From Bog-756 sp035949055 (lineage in GTDB: Bacteria; Actinomycetota; Acidimicrobiia; Acidimicrobiales; RAAP-2), in NCBI GenBank assembly GCA_035949055.1, contig DASZIO010000007.1:1-60359 (forward strand): 60,359 nucleotides of DNA. The letters run 5' to 3'. This document shows positions 23,947 through 31,940 of the stretch, one piece after another. Below the pieces are notes generated by a model. The model saw only the letters and a list, made by a program, of their open reading frames with translations, searched no databases and was not told where the DNA came from. How positions within the stretch are numbered: the first letter of the stretch is position 1; the number at the start of each line of letters is the position of its first letter. The position numbers were made by a program, and so were the translations under genes.

Positions 23947-25857
23947 CTAACCGGGGATGATGATCCCGTTGATGAAGTTGACGTCGGTCGTGCCCTCCAG
24001 GCTGAGGAGCACCTGATTGGGCGAGTTGGACCCGCCAATGCCCACCAGGTGTGGGGGCGGCGCCGCTGACTGGAGCACCGTATCTGGACCCTGCATCGTC
24101 ACGTTCTCGAGGTTCACGTAATAGAACGGCACCGTTCCCTCGAAGACCGTGATCTGCACCGGGCTGAGCGTGGGTGTCAGCGTCGGCACGGTGACCGAGT
24201 TCGTGCATTGGCCGGGCTTGAGGCTGACCGTCACCGGCGCCGGCCCCCCAGTCCACGAATAGGTGAGATTGAAGGAGACGTTGTCGAGTATGTGCTCCTC
24301 AGGCGAGATCTGCTGCTTGCAGACCTCGAGCTTCCCGGTGTTGATCTCGTTGTCGAAGGTCACCTGGTTCTCATCGTTGAACGGCACCGTCACCGTCGCG
24401 GTCGTCCCCTTCCCGGACTCGTTCTGGGTGTCCGACCACGTCGTCGAGACGTGGGCGACCGGGGTCTCGCTGATGCTCACCGGCCCCACCGGCAAGGTGA
24501 AGGACAGCGAGCAGAACGAATTGACGCCGGCCGAGACCGGGCCCACGCCGTCGCCGACCGTGAAGTTGAACACAGTCCCGGTGGTGATGGTGTTCGAGGT
24601 CTTGCAGAGCTTGATCCGGCCGAGTCCCTCGTTGGTGAAGGTGGCCTGGGTCACCGTTCCGGCCCCGAGGTTGCCCGCCCCGCTCGTTCCGCTGTTCCCG
24701 ACGAAGAACACGGCCCTGCCCGGCGTGCTCCCGTTGTCGAGGTTGGACGGGCTGATCGTGGTCGCGGTCACGGCTGCGTCACTCGGCACAACCTCGGTCG
24801 CCGTCACGATGGTGCCCAGCGGCAGGGGCAGCGGGTGACCATTCCTATTGTTGATCAGGAAGGTGCACGGCACGTTGCCGTACGACTGCGCGGTGACCGA
24901 GACCGTCGAAGGCACACGTGGGACCGGCGAACCGTTGAACGTGGCCGACACGTTGAACGTGAACGTCTGGCCGGCGAGCCCGTTGTCCACCGCGCTGCGC
25001 AAGACCTTGCAGATCTTGGCGTACCCGGTCAGGGTGGCGTTGGTGAAGAAGACCGTGGTCGTCTGCGACGGCAAGGTGGTCACCACCGCGCTCAGGGTCT
25101 GGGGGCTCGAGCTCACCAGCGCGTTCGACGGGATCGTGGCCACACTGGTCAGCCGGTAGGGGAACTTCTGCGTTTCAGTGATCGTAACGGGCCCAGGAGC
25201 CGGAACGTTGGGCACGTCGTTGCAGCTACCCGGTTCGGCGACGACGCTCTGCGAGGCCGAATAGCCGGGAGCGGTGATCGTGAAGTTGAAGACCTGCCCG
25301 GTCACGAAGCCGTCGGCGGGCGACTTGCAGAGCTCAAGGGTTCCTTTGGCGGGAGGTGGCGGCGTGGCGTCGTCGACGGTCACCGTCGTCAGCCCGGATG
25401 AGCCGACCCGCACCACGGCCAGGGCGATGCTCGGGACCGAAGCGGCGATCGTGCCGTTGGACGCAGTGATCGCCACGTTCACACCCGGACCCGGGCCCGC
25501 GCCCAGCGTCCCCTGCTCGACGCCGATGAGGGCGCCGGCGGAGAACGAGTGCGGCCCTGCGCAATTGCCCGGGCTAGGCGCGGCGGTCAACGGATACGTT
25601 GTGAAGAAACCACCGGCCCACAGACCCTCTTGAATGGGGCGCGTAATACCGTTCTGACCGGTGTCGCCCGAGATGTTGCAGACCTCGAGCTGCGGTTCGG
25701 TTGCTGTGTTTCCGGCGATCGCGCTGTGGCGATGCCCTACAGCACCACTCGCCACGGATGTCAAAGCCAACACGCCCAACGTCGTCGCGATGGCAATGAG
25801 CGCAGCCAACAACAGTGAGACAACCGACCGCGGTCTATGCGGCCTATCAGCTCGCAT
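23947..25857 (-). CDS. Large secreted protein with five cysteine-paired domains (copy B)
   Basis: This 636-aa paralogue of the protein at 20972 has the same signal peptide, five Cys-Lys/Cys-Asn domain starts and ten cysteines. Identity is not even. The middle (domains 2 to 4) is nearly identical, while the region after the first domain, the loop after CKQ in domain 5 (QISPEEHILDNVS against VDTDGSAFAQTQ) and the C-terminus differ clearly. The stable core and variable parts suggest either gene conversion of the middle or selection for change at exposed loops. Confidence 0.85.
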   Translation of the reverse strand: MRADRPHRPRSVVSLLLAALIAIATTLGVLALTSVASGAVGHRHSAIAGNTATEPQLEVCNISGDTGQNGITRPIQEGLWAGGFFTTYPLTAAPSPGNCAGPHSFSAGALIGVEQGTLGAGPGPGVNVAITASNGTIAASVPSIALAVVRVGSSGLTTVTVDDATPPPPAKGTLELCKSPADGFVTGQVFNFTITAPGYSASQSVVAEPGSCNDVPNVPAPGPVTITETQKFPYRLTSVATIPSNALVSSSPQTLSAVVTTLPSQTTTVFFTNATLTGYAKICKVLRSAVDNGLAGQTFTFNVSATFNGSPVPRVPSTVSVTAQSYGNVPCTFLINNRNGHPLPLPLGTIVTATEVVPSDAAVTATTISPSNLDNGSTPGRAVFFVGNSGTSGAGNLGAGTVTQATFTNEGLGRIKLCKTSNTITTGTVFNFTVGDGVGPVSAGVNSFCSLSFTLPVGPVSISETPVAHVSTTWSDTQNESGKGTTATVTVPFNDENQVTFDNEINTGKLEVCKQQISPEEHILDNVSFNLTYSWTGGPAPVTVSLKPGQCTNSVTVPTLTPTLSPVQITVFEGTVPFYYVNLENVTMQGPDTVLQSAAPPPHLVGIGGSNSPNQVLLSLEGTTDVNFINGIIIPG

Positions 25858-25950
25858 GGAACATTCCTTCCCCTCGGTCCGACACCCGCTCGCGATTTAC
25901 CCCCGCCCCCGGACTGGATTTCGCTACCCCGACGTTCCTTACGTGGGCTC

Positions 25951-25979
25951 TGTGTAACACGCAGGAAGCGACCTGACAA
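25951..25979 (-). promoter_or_regulatory. Candidate promoter of secreted protein B
   Basis: TTGTCA (25974-25979, minus strand), a 17-base spacer and TACACA (25951-25956), matching the arrangement before copy A, about 95 bases upstream of the start codon. Confidence 0.45.
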
Positions 25980-26233
25980 CTGGAAATGCAGCAAGGTCCG
26001 GCCAAGATCGACCGGTACAGGCATCGAGACCTCGGGGAAACAAATGGGTTACCACAGAGGGGAGCGGTTCGGCTGCGTTCGGTGAACATCGCGGGTACTT
26101 CGTGACGCATACCCGACGGGAGTCTCAGACGGTGAACGTCCGCAATCGTTCGTTCGTCACGGGCGCCCGAATGGACATTCCATCCCCGGGCGCAAGCGGC
26201 GTGCTCTTCGTCCACGGAGCACCTTAGGGACAC

Positions 26234-26305
26234 GCGCTATATACACTTTGGGGGAACTCGCTATATAAAAGGAATACGCCTACCAATACAAGAGAATACG
26301 CCTAC
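26234..26305. promoter_or_regulatory. AT-rich module with two pairs of phased direct repeats
   Basis: CGCTATATA occurs at 26235 and 26259 (24-base spacing) and GAATACGCCTAC at 26272 and 26294 (22-base spacing). The stretch is strikingly AT-rich for this genome, contains TATATAAAA, and lies between the duplicated cassette and the isomerase gene at 26369. It may be a promoter with tandem activator sites for the plus-strand gene, or a junction left by an inserted element. Confidence 0.5.
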
Positions 26306-26368
26306 AACTTGCGCCGATTTCTCGACGGATTCGCTTCCTGGGCGGGCTGAGGAGTAGGCAAGCCCTCG

Positions 26369-27184
26369 GTGACGACCGGCTGGGATGTCCGTCACGGGCT
26401 GGTAGCGGCGACGGCCGTGAAGAGCACAGAGATCGTCGATGCGCTCGGCGTCCTGGACGAGAAGGCCCTGGGCGAGCCGTCCCATCTGCCGGGTTGGAGC
26501 CGTTTGACGATCGCCTGCCACCTCCGGTACGGGGCGGAAGCCCTCTGCCGGATGACCGAGGCCGCGATCGCAGGCCAACCCACCTCCTACTACCCGGACC
26601 GTCGCGAGGTGCAGCGATCGCAGACACTGCGCCCCCTCCCGGCCGAAAGCCCGATGGATGTCGTGACTTCGCTGGGTGAGCGCAGCACCGAGCTGGATCG
26701 GGCATGGCGGACGGTGGACGATCAAACCTGGAAGATCGACGTCGTGGAACCTCGAGACAACCCCGATCTGGGGACCATCGAGCTTGCCCGCCTTCCCCTG
26801 CTCAGGCTCACCGAGGTGGAAGTGCACGGATCGGACCTCGGGCTGGGCCTGGACGATTGGAGTGAGCTGTTCGTTCGGGTGGCGCTTCCGATGCGCCTGG
26901 AGTGGATCAACACCCGGCGATCCAACCATCGAGACTTCGATGCCGACCTCGACGGCTCATGGCTGATCGTTGCCACCGATGGGCCCATCTACAAGGTCAC
27001 GGTCAAGGGAACGAGGGTCGAGTCTCGGCCCGCCGAGTCGACTTCTTCGGCCCGGGCAACCATCGAAGCGTCAAGCCGGGACCTGTTGGCCCTGATGGTG
27101 GGTCGACGCCTCCGACATGACCCGGGCCTGAGCGGCGACATCGAGTTCGCCGAAGCGTTCCGCCGGGCCTTCCCCGGTCCGTAG
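26369..27184 (+). CDS. Mycothiol-dependent maleylpyruvate isomerase family protein
   Basis: The N-terminal DinB-like four-helix domain shows LPGWSRLTIACHLRYGAEAL with the metal-site histidine, and EVEVHGSDLGLG with another conserved histidine. A C-terminal SCP2-like domain follows (WLIVATDGPIYKVTVKG). Members use mycothiol for isomerisation or conjugation, and many are of unknown substrate. Start GTG 26369 follows a GGAGTAGGC stretch. The presence of mshA in the window fits a mycothiol-producing host. Confidence 0.82.
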   Translation: MTTGWDVRHGLVAATAVKSTEIVDALGVLDEKALGEPSHLPGWSRLTIACHLRYGAEALCRMTEAAIAGQPTSYYPDRREVQRSQTLRPLPAESPMDVVTSLGERSTELDRAWRTVDDQTWKIDVVEPRDNPDLGTIELARLPLLRLTEVEVHGSDLGLGLDDWSELFVRVALPMRLEWINTRRSNHRDFDADLDGSWLIVATDGPIYKVTVKGTRVESRPAESTSSARATIEASSRDLLALMVGRRLRHDPGLSGDIEFAEAFRRAFPGP

Positions 27185-27206
27185 GGAAGAAGTGTCTAGA
27201 TCCGCA

Positions 27207-27536
27207 TTAGGAGTAGCAACAGACACTGAGCGCGGCCTGGTGATATGGGCAGATCCCGCGAGCCTCGATCTCGTCGCGGACCTCGTCGAGGTCAGCGAGG
27301 AGTCGTTCGAAGTCCCGTCGGTCGTTGCTTTCGATCCGCCGGCACCTGCTCAGCCGTTCCTGGGCGTCGGCTAGCAGCTGGAAGAGCTCCACCAGGCCGT
27401 GGTCGAGATATCGATCGGTCCTGCGGCGCTTGACCTCTGCGAGGTGCTTGTCGGCGAGCCGTCGATCCACCGCGGAGGTGTCGGCACGTTCGGCGTCCTC
27501 CTTGAACCCCGCACAGTCCCCTTCAGACCTGGCCAA
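27207..27536 (-). CDS. Small coiled-coil hypothetical protein following phoU
   Basis: The 109-aa frame is rich in Arg, Glu, Asp and Leu with heptad-like spacing (HGLVELFQLLADAQERLSRC, FERLLADLDEVRDEIEARG) and two cysteines near the end. Codons are GC-rich in third positions like real neighbours. It begins 15 bases after the phoU stop, at TTG 27536, so it may be the second gene of the phoU unit. I do not recognise the family. The start is uncertain. Confidence 0.55.
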   Translation of the reverse strand: MARSEGDCAGFKEDAERADTSAVDRRLADKHLAEVKRRRTDRYLDHGLVELFQLLADAQERLSRCRRIESNDRRDFERLLADLDEVRDEIEARGICPYHQAALSVCCYS

Positions 27537-27550
27537 CGGGGAGTGGAGTA

Positions 27551-28165
27551 CTACGAGGAGGCCGGCCCCACCTCGATGCGCCGGGCCAGGTTCACAGCAT
27601 GGTCGCCCAGGCGTTCATAGAAACGAGCCAGCAGGGTCACCTGAGCGGCGATGGCGGTCGGCATGGCCTCATCTGCGATCTCCTGCATCAACCGGTCATG
27701 AAGCCGGTCGATCTCCTCGTCGTCTTCCGCCAATCCCTTCGCCTCGTTCCCTCCCTCGCCGTAGGCGTCTGCTGCCGTACGCCACATGGCCAGGGCCACC
27801 TCGGCCATACGCTGGACGATCCCGCGGCTCAGAGGGGACATGTCGACCCCGAGGTTGTCGACAGCCCGCTGCGCCACGTGTTCGGCGAGGTCGGCGCTCC
27901 GCTCCAGCTCGGGCAGGATCAGGAGAATGGCGATCAGCCGGCGGAGCTCAGGGGCGCCGGTCGGAAGGTCGATCTGCTCCCACACCAGCCTCTCGACGTC
28001 GGCGGCGAGGTCGTCCACGTCCTGGTCCCCGGCCACCACCCGGCGTCCCATCTCGAGATCCCCATTGAGCAGGGCGTGAGTCGATTGGGCCAGTGCTTCC
28101 GATACCAGGGCGAACAGTTGGCTGACCTTGCGGTCGATGAGAACGAGCTGGTCTGGGGTGTCCAT
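27551..28165 (-). CDS. phoU: PhoU-domain phosphate regulator
   Basis: Two three-helix PhoU repeats are seen in 204 aa. The acidic metal-binding patterns are present (ERSADLAEHVAQRA in the first, RFYERLGDHAVNLARR in the second). PhoU dampens the PhoR/PhoP response and affects phosphate uptake. No pst or phoRP genes are adjacent. A Streptomyces-like PHO box at 28223-28255 lies about 60 bases before the start, so transcription is probably controlled by PhoP. Confidence 0.93.
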   Translation of the reverse strand: MDTPDQLVLIDRKVSQLFALVSEALAQSTHALLNGDLEMGRRVVAGDQDVDDLAADVERLVWEQIDLPTGAPELRRLIAILLILPELERSADLAEHVAQRAVDNLGVDMSPLSRGIVQRMAEVALAMWRTAADAYGEGGNEAKGLAEDDEEIDRLHDRLMQEIADEAMPTAIAAQVTLLARFYERLGDHAVNLARRIEVGPASS

Positions 28166-28222
28166 GGTGCCGGCCCACCATACCCACGCCGGCCCGCGGA
28201 ATTCGCGGTCTGATCACGCTGT

Positions 28223-28255
28223 GTTCACCTGAAAATCACGTCTCGTTCATTTTGA
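28223..28255 (+). promoter_or_regulatory. PHO box (three 11-bp direct repeats)
   Basis: Three consecutive 11-base units are seen: GTTCACCTGAA, AATCACGTCTC and GTTCATTTTGA. Units one and three match the Streptomyces PhoP repeat GTTCA plus pyrimidines; the middle keeps TCAC. The site lies between the divergent phoU (minus) and NRDE (plus) genes and could serve either. Confidence 0.75.
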
Positions 28256-28382
28256 CCTGCGGACAAAGCGCCCGCGGCTGAGCCGAAGCGGCCGCCCCAT
28301 CAGGCAGTCAGGGGTCAGCCGACGGCGATCGAGCACCGGCGCACCTGATGCGGTCCGGCCTGGTCCGGATACCCTGACGGTG

Positions 28383-29210
28383 ATGTGCCTCCTCGTGTTC
28401 GCCTGGCAGACCGAACCGGGCTACCCCCTGGTGGTGGCGGCCAACCGAGACGAGCGGCTCGACCGGCCTGCCCGCTCGATGTGCGTCTTGAGAGAGCGGC
28501 ATCCGAGGGTCCTCGGTGGACGGGACGACATGGCCGGTGGAACATGGCTGGCCGTCAACGAGCACGGGGTGGTGGCGGGGCTCACCAACCGCCCGTCACC
28601 CGGCGGGCGCGACCCGGCCAAACGATCCAGAGGTGCCCTTCCGCTGATCGCGGTGGACCAACGGAGGGCAGCCGACGCGGTCCGCGAGCTCTGCCGACGG
28701 GTCCAGCCGGGCGAGTACAACCCTGCCTGGCTGTTGGTCGGCGACCGCCGGTCGCTCTACTACGTCGAACTGGCGCTCCATAGAGGGCCGGTCGTTCGGG
28801 AGCTCGAGCCCGGCGTCTACGTGCTCGAGAACGCGGCTCTGGGCGAGCCGTCCCGCAAGGTCGAGAGGGTTCACTCCCTGATCTCATCGGAGCGGCCCGG
28901 CCCCACCCGGTGGGCGGCGCTGCCCTCGGTGCTGGCCGACCACACCCTGCCGGATCCCGCCGTGCTCCGCGGCTACGCGAATGACAACATCGAGCGCCGA
29001 CTGGCCACCCTGGCGTCGTGTGTCCATACCGACGACTACGGCACGCGTTCCGCCGCGCTGATTCGCGTGGCGTCGGAACAGGATGCGATACCGATCGTCA
29101 TGGTGGCCGACGGCCCACCCTGCATCACCGCGTTCGTCGACGCCGGCGGTTATTGGGACATCGATAGGCGGGGACCGCGGCTGGACGTGACCCTCAGCGC
29201 TGAGCAGTGA
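28383..29210 (+). CDS. NRDE-family protein (TANGO2-like)
   Basis: The N-terminus MCLLVFAWQ and the name-giving AANRDERLDRPA are exact family marks; Cys2 is the predicted N-terminal nucleophile of an Ntn-hydrolase-like fold. GGTWLAVNEHGVVAGLTNR and the later DDYGTRSAALI also fit. The biochemical role is not settled; eukaryotic TANGO2 has been linked to haem and lipid handling. ATG 28383 is chosen so that Cys follows Met directly. Confidence 0.9.
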   Translation: MCLLVFAWQTEPGYPLVVAANRDERLDRPARSMCVLRERHPRVLGGRDDMAGGTWLAVNEHGVVAGLTNRPSPGGRDPAKRSRGALPLIAVDQRRAADAVRELCRRVQPGEYNPAWLLVGDRRSLYYVELALHRGPVVRELEPGVYVLENAALGEPSRKVERVHSLISSERPGPTRWAALPSVLADHTLPDPAVLRGYANDNIERRLATLASCVHTDDYGTRSAALIRVASEQDAIPIVMVADGPPCITAFVDAGGYWDIDRRGPRLDVTLSAEQ

Positions 29211-29249
29211 ACCCGGCCTCGTCGACTGACCGCTCGACGGACCAGCGGT

Positions 29250-30743
29250 CTACTGCTCTCCGAGGTCGGTGTCGTGCCGTGGGCCAGATGTCCGCCCCAG
29301 ATTCCGGAGCGGGCGGACACCGGAGACCGGGGAACCGGCTCCGACTCGGTCATCGGCCTTCAACAACTGTTTGACTCCGTCCTCGATGCCTCGGCACAGC
29401 ACATCGATGTCGGCGGTGGTGTCGTAGTCACCGGTGACTCCGAAGTTCACCTCACCGTTGTAGGAGAAGATGGCGACGCCGATCCGGACCTGGCCGGCAA
29501 GTGGCACGTAGGGGAAGGCCTTCAGCATCCGGCGACCACACACATAGAGCGGGACCTGCGGTCCCGGTACGTTCGTGGTGACGGTGTTCACGTTTCGTTG
29601 GGCGAGATGGCCGCTCAATCGCATGCCCAAGGCCAGCAACATCGGCGGAGCAAACCCCGACATCGAGGTGAGGGCCTCTCCGGCCAGGGCCTGTTTGGAC
29701 TCCTTCAATCCGTCCATCTGCCGGCTGATCGCGTGCAGTCGATCTGCCGCATCGGAAATGGAGACCGGAAGCTCGGCGAACATGGCGGAAACCTTGTTCT
29801 GCAGGGTCCCATCCCCAATGGCGCGCCCTCGGTCGTCGCGTGGTCTGACTGAAACCGGAACCAGGGAACGCACCACGCGGTCGACCGACTCACCTCGGGT
29901 GAGCAGCAGCTCTCTGAACCCGTTGGTGATGGCGGCCAGCACGACATCGTTGAAGGTCCCGCCCAGCTTCCGGCGGACGGCCTTGATGTCAGCCACCGAC
30001 GTCGACGCCCAGGCATATCGCCGATGGGGTCCGACGGGTCCGTTGAGGCTCGACGGTGGCGTTCGTCGGACCAATCCGAGCAAGGAGGACAGGCCCTGGA
30101 CCACCTCCCGCATCTGCGTCAACGCCTGGAGCGGAACCGCAGCTGCGGAACGAACGGCCTGAACCTGCTCATACGGGCTGGTCAGCAGCCCGATCGACGC
30201 CTCGGAAGCCAGTCGCACCGCCGACGGCGCCGGTTCCGGCGACCACTCGACGGGAAGGGGGATGACCGGCTCGGGTGAGACATCCATGATCAATGCCAAT
30301 AGGTCCGTGCCCGAGACTCCGTCGACCATCGCATGGTGAGTCTTCGCCAACAGGGCCCAGTGACCGTCCTCGAGACCCTGGACCACCCAGATCTCCCAGA
30401 GGGGCCTCGAACGATCCAACTGCTGGGACATCACCCGGCCGACCAGCTTTCGGAGCTCGGCCTCGCCTCCCGGTGCCGGGAGTGCCGTGTGGCGCAGGTG
30501 ATAGTCGATATTGAAATGGGGATCATCCACCCACACGGGTCGCCCCAACTCGAAGGGAACATGCCGGACCACCCGGCGGTAGCGGGGAACCAGGGCGAGC
30601 TTGCTCTCGATCATCGCCACGATGTCCGCAAATGGGGGCTCGGTACCCTCGAAGATGCCGACCGATGCGATGTGCATCTGACTCACATCGTTCTCGACAT
30701 GCAAGAAGGTCGCATCTAGAGGGCTCATCCGGTCAAGACTCAC
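29250..30743 (-). CDS. Wax ester synthase / diacylglycerol acyltransferase (WS/DGAT)
   Basis: This 497-aa enzyme of storage lipid synthesis esterifies acyl-CoA with long-chain alcohols or diacylglycerol. The N-terminus MSPLDATFLHVE, the catalytic HHAMVDG motif (HHxxxDG), the VPVSVRP block and NVPGPQVPLYVCG are typical. GTG 30743 follows GGGAGG at good spacing. A neighbouring patatin-like lipase and acyl-CoA genes suggest a local lipid turnover theme. Confidence 0.93.
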   Translation of the reverse strand: MSLDRMSPLDATFLHVENDVSQMHIASVGIFEGTEPPFADIVAMIESKLALVPRYRRVVRHVPFELGRPVWVDDPHFNIDYHLRHTALPAPGGEAELRKLVGRVMSQQLDRSRPLWEIWVVQGLEDGHWALLAKTHHAMVDGVSGTDLLALIMDVSPEPVIPLPVEWSPEPAPSAVRLASEASIGLLTSPYEQVQAVRSAAAVPLQALTQMREVVQGLSSLLGLVRRTPPSSLNGPVGPHRRYAWASTSVADIKAVRRKLGGTFNDVVLAAITNGFRELLLTRGESVDRVVRSLVPVSVRPRDDRGRAIGDGTLQNKVSAMFAELPVSISDAADRLHAISRQMDGLKESKQALAGEALTSMSGFAPPMLLALGMRLSGHLAQRNVNTVTTNVPGPQVPLYVCGRRMLKAFPYVPLAGQVRIGVAIFSYNGEVNFGVTGDYDTTADIDVLCRGIEDGVKQLLKADDRVGAGSPVSGVRPLRNLGRTSGPRHDTDLGEQ

Positions 30744-30824
30744 GGGGACACCTCCCGACTGGAACTGGTTCGCGCCCGACGCTACTACCGTGTCTTTCTG
30801 GTTGCCCCGGAGCGCCGGGGCCGG

Positions 30825-31862
30825 TCAGCCGGTCCGAACGGTGTCGACGGCCGACCCCGCGGGCAAGTGGATACCGCCTCCGGCAATGAGGCGCACCACC
30901 TCCTGGTACGCCTCCCCCGTCACCCGCTTCGAGCGTTCGCTGCTCATGGGTTGCAGACCCATCGCCCTCAGCGACGACTCGCCCGGCTCGATGCGAATGA
31001 CCGTGCAACCCGCCCGTTCGAGTCGGCGCGACTCTCGGTCCAGCCGGCGCCGGGCTGCCCACCTGAGCAACGCGTCCGGCGTGCCCACCGGGAACTGCGC
31101 GGTCGACATGGGCGAGACGACGACGACCACGTCCGGCTCGCTTCGCCTGAGCACGTCCGCATTCGTGGCGGAGTGAACTCCCCCGTCGAAGTACTCGACT
31201 CCGCCAATGGTGACCGGAGCGAAGTAGCCGGGAATAGCGCAAGACGCCCGAATCGCAGCCGCCAGCGGTGCAGCGGGCGAACCTGCACGCCCGAATGCGA
31301 CCCGGCCGCCGTCGGACCTGCGGGTGGCGCACACCCAGAGGCCGGCAGGCCAGGCGTGGCCGACCATCTCGTGGAGCGGAGCCGCTCGCGCGGTCAGGTC
31401 GATGCGCCCGGCCGGGAGCATGGTCATGGCCGCGACGTCAGGCCGGAATGCCCAAGGGCGGCGGGCGGTGCGGGCCAGCAAGGCCAACGACGGAAGTCGC
31501 CACAGCCTCAGCCAGTCACCGGGCGGCGGTGACGGCAGATCAGAGGCATCGGGCAGGATGCGCTGGACCAGCGAGGCGCTCTCAGGGGAGAGAGGCGACC
31601 CCGTGGCGATGGCGACGAGATCGGAGCCGGCCACCCCGAGTCGCAGGAGCGTCCCGGTGATCGATCCGGCCGAGGAGCCGACCACCACCGCGGCCGAGCG
31701 CGGGTCCCAGCTGAGCTCGTCGTGGAGCGCCGCCAGCACGCCGGCGTGGTAGGCCTGTCCGACGAGGCCACCTGCACCGAGTACCAACCCGATCCGAGTC
31801 TCAGGCCAGCCGCGTTGCCCCCCCGGCCTTCGTGGACCCGACCCATTGTTCGCGCTCTGCAT
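30825..31862 (-). CDS. Patatin-like phospholipase
   Basis: A Ser-Asp dyad lipase: oxyanion loop GLVLGAGGLVGQAYHAGVL, nucleophile elbow VGSSAGS and catalytic Asp in YFDGGVHS. Length is 345 aa. No signal peptide is seen, so it is probably cytoplasmic or membrane-associated and acts on phospholipids or neutral lipids. Confidence 0.9.
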   Translation of the reverse strand: MQSANNGSGPRRPGGQRGWPETRIGLVLGAGGLVGQAYHAGVLAALHDELSWDPRSAAVVVGSSAGSITGTLLRLGVAGSDLVAIATGSPLSPESASLVQRILPDASDLPSPPPGDWLRLWRLPSLALLARTARRPWAFRPDVAAMTMLPAGRIDLTARAAPLHEMVGHAWPAGLWVCATRRSDGGRVAFGRAGSPAAPLAAAIRASCAIPGYFAPVTIGGVEYFDGGVHSATNADVLRRSEPDVVVVVSPMSTAQFPVGTPDALLRWAARRRLDRESRRLERAGCTVIRIEPGESSLRAMGLQPMSSERSKRVTGEAYQEVVRLIAGGGIHLPAGSAVDTVRTG

Positions 31863-31940
31863 TGCTCCCCCAGGACTTGGTGGGGATGAGCGTACCGGGA
31901 ATGCGCAAGGACATGCACCCTTTGAACGGTCCGAACCAGC

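Larger units (their letters stand above)
23510..26115. repeat. Duplicated cassette, copy B
   Basis: Second copy of the segment at 20030-23140, same orientation, about 0.5 kb shorter because most of the lipoprotein gene is missing. The secreted-protein gene, hairpin and promoter-like element are kept. Confidence 0.88.

Noticed and set aside
24208..25401. 397-codon plus-strand frame (also 20942-22423)
   Set aside because: Both are antisense to the duplicated secreted-protein genes. They look conserved only because the real genes are duplicated.
18605..26368. attR copy of the tRNA-Lys 3' end
   Set aside because: I looked for the T-arm and acceptor sequence downstream and found only short chance matches such as GGCCCACCTG near 21265.
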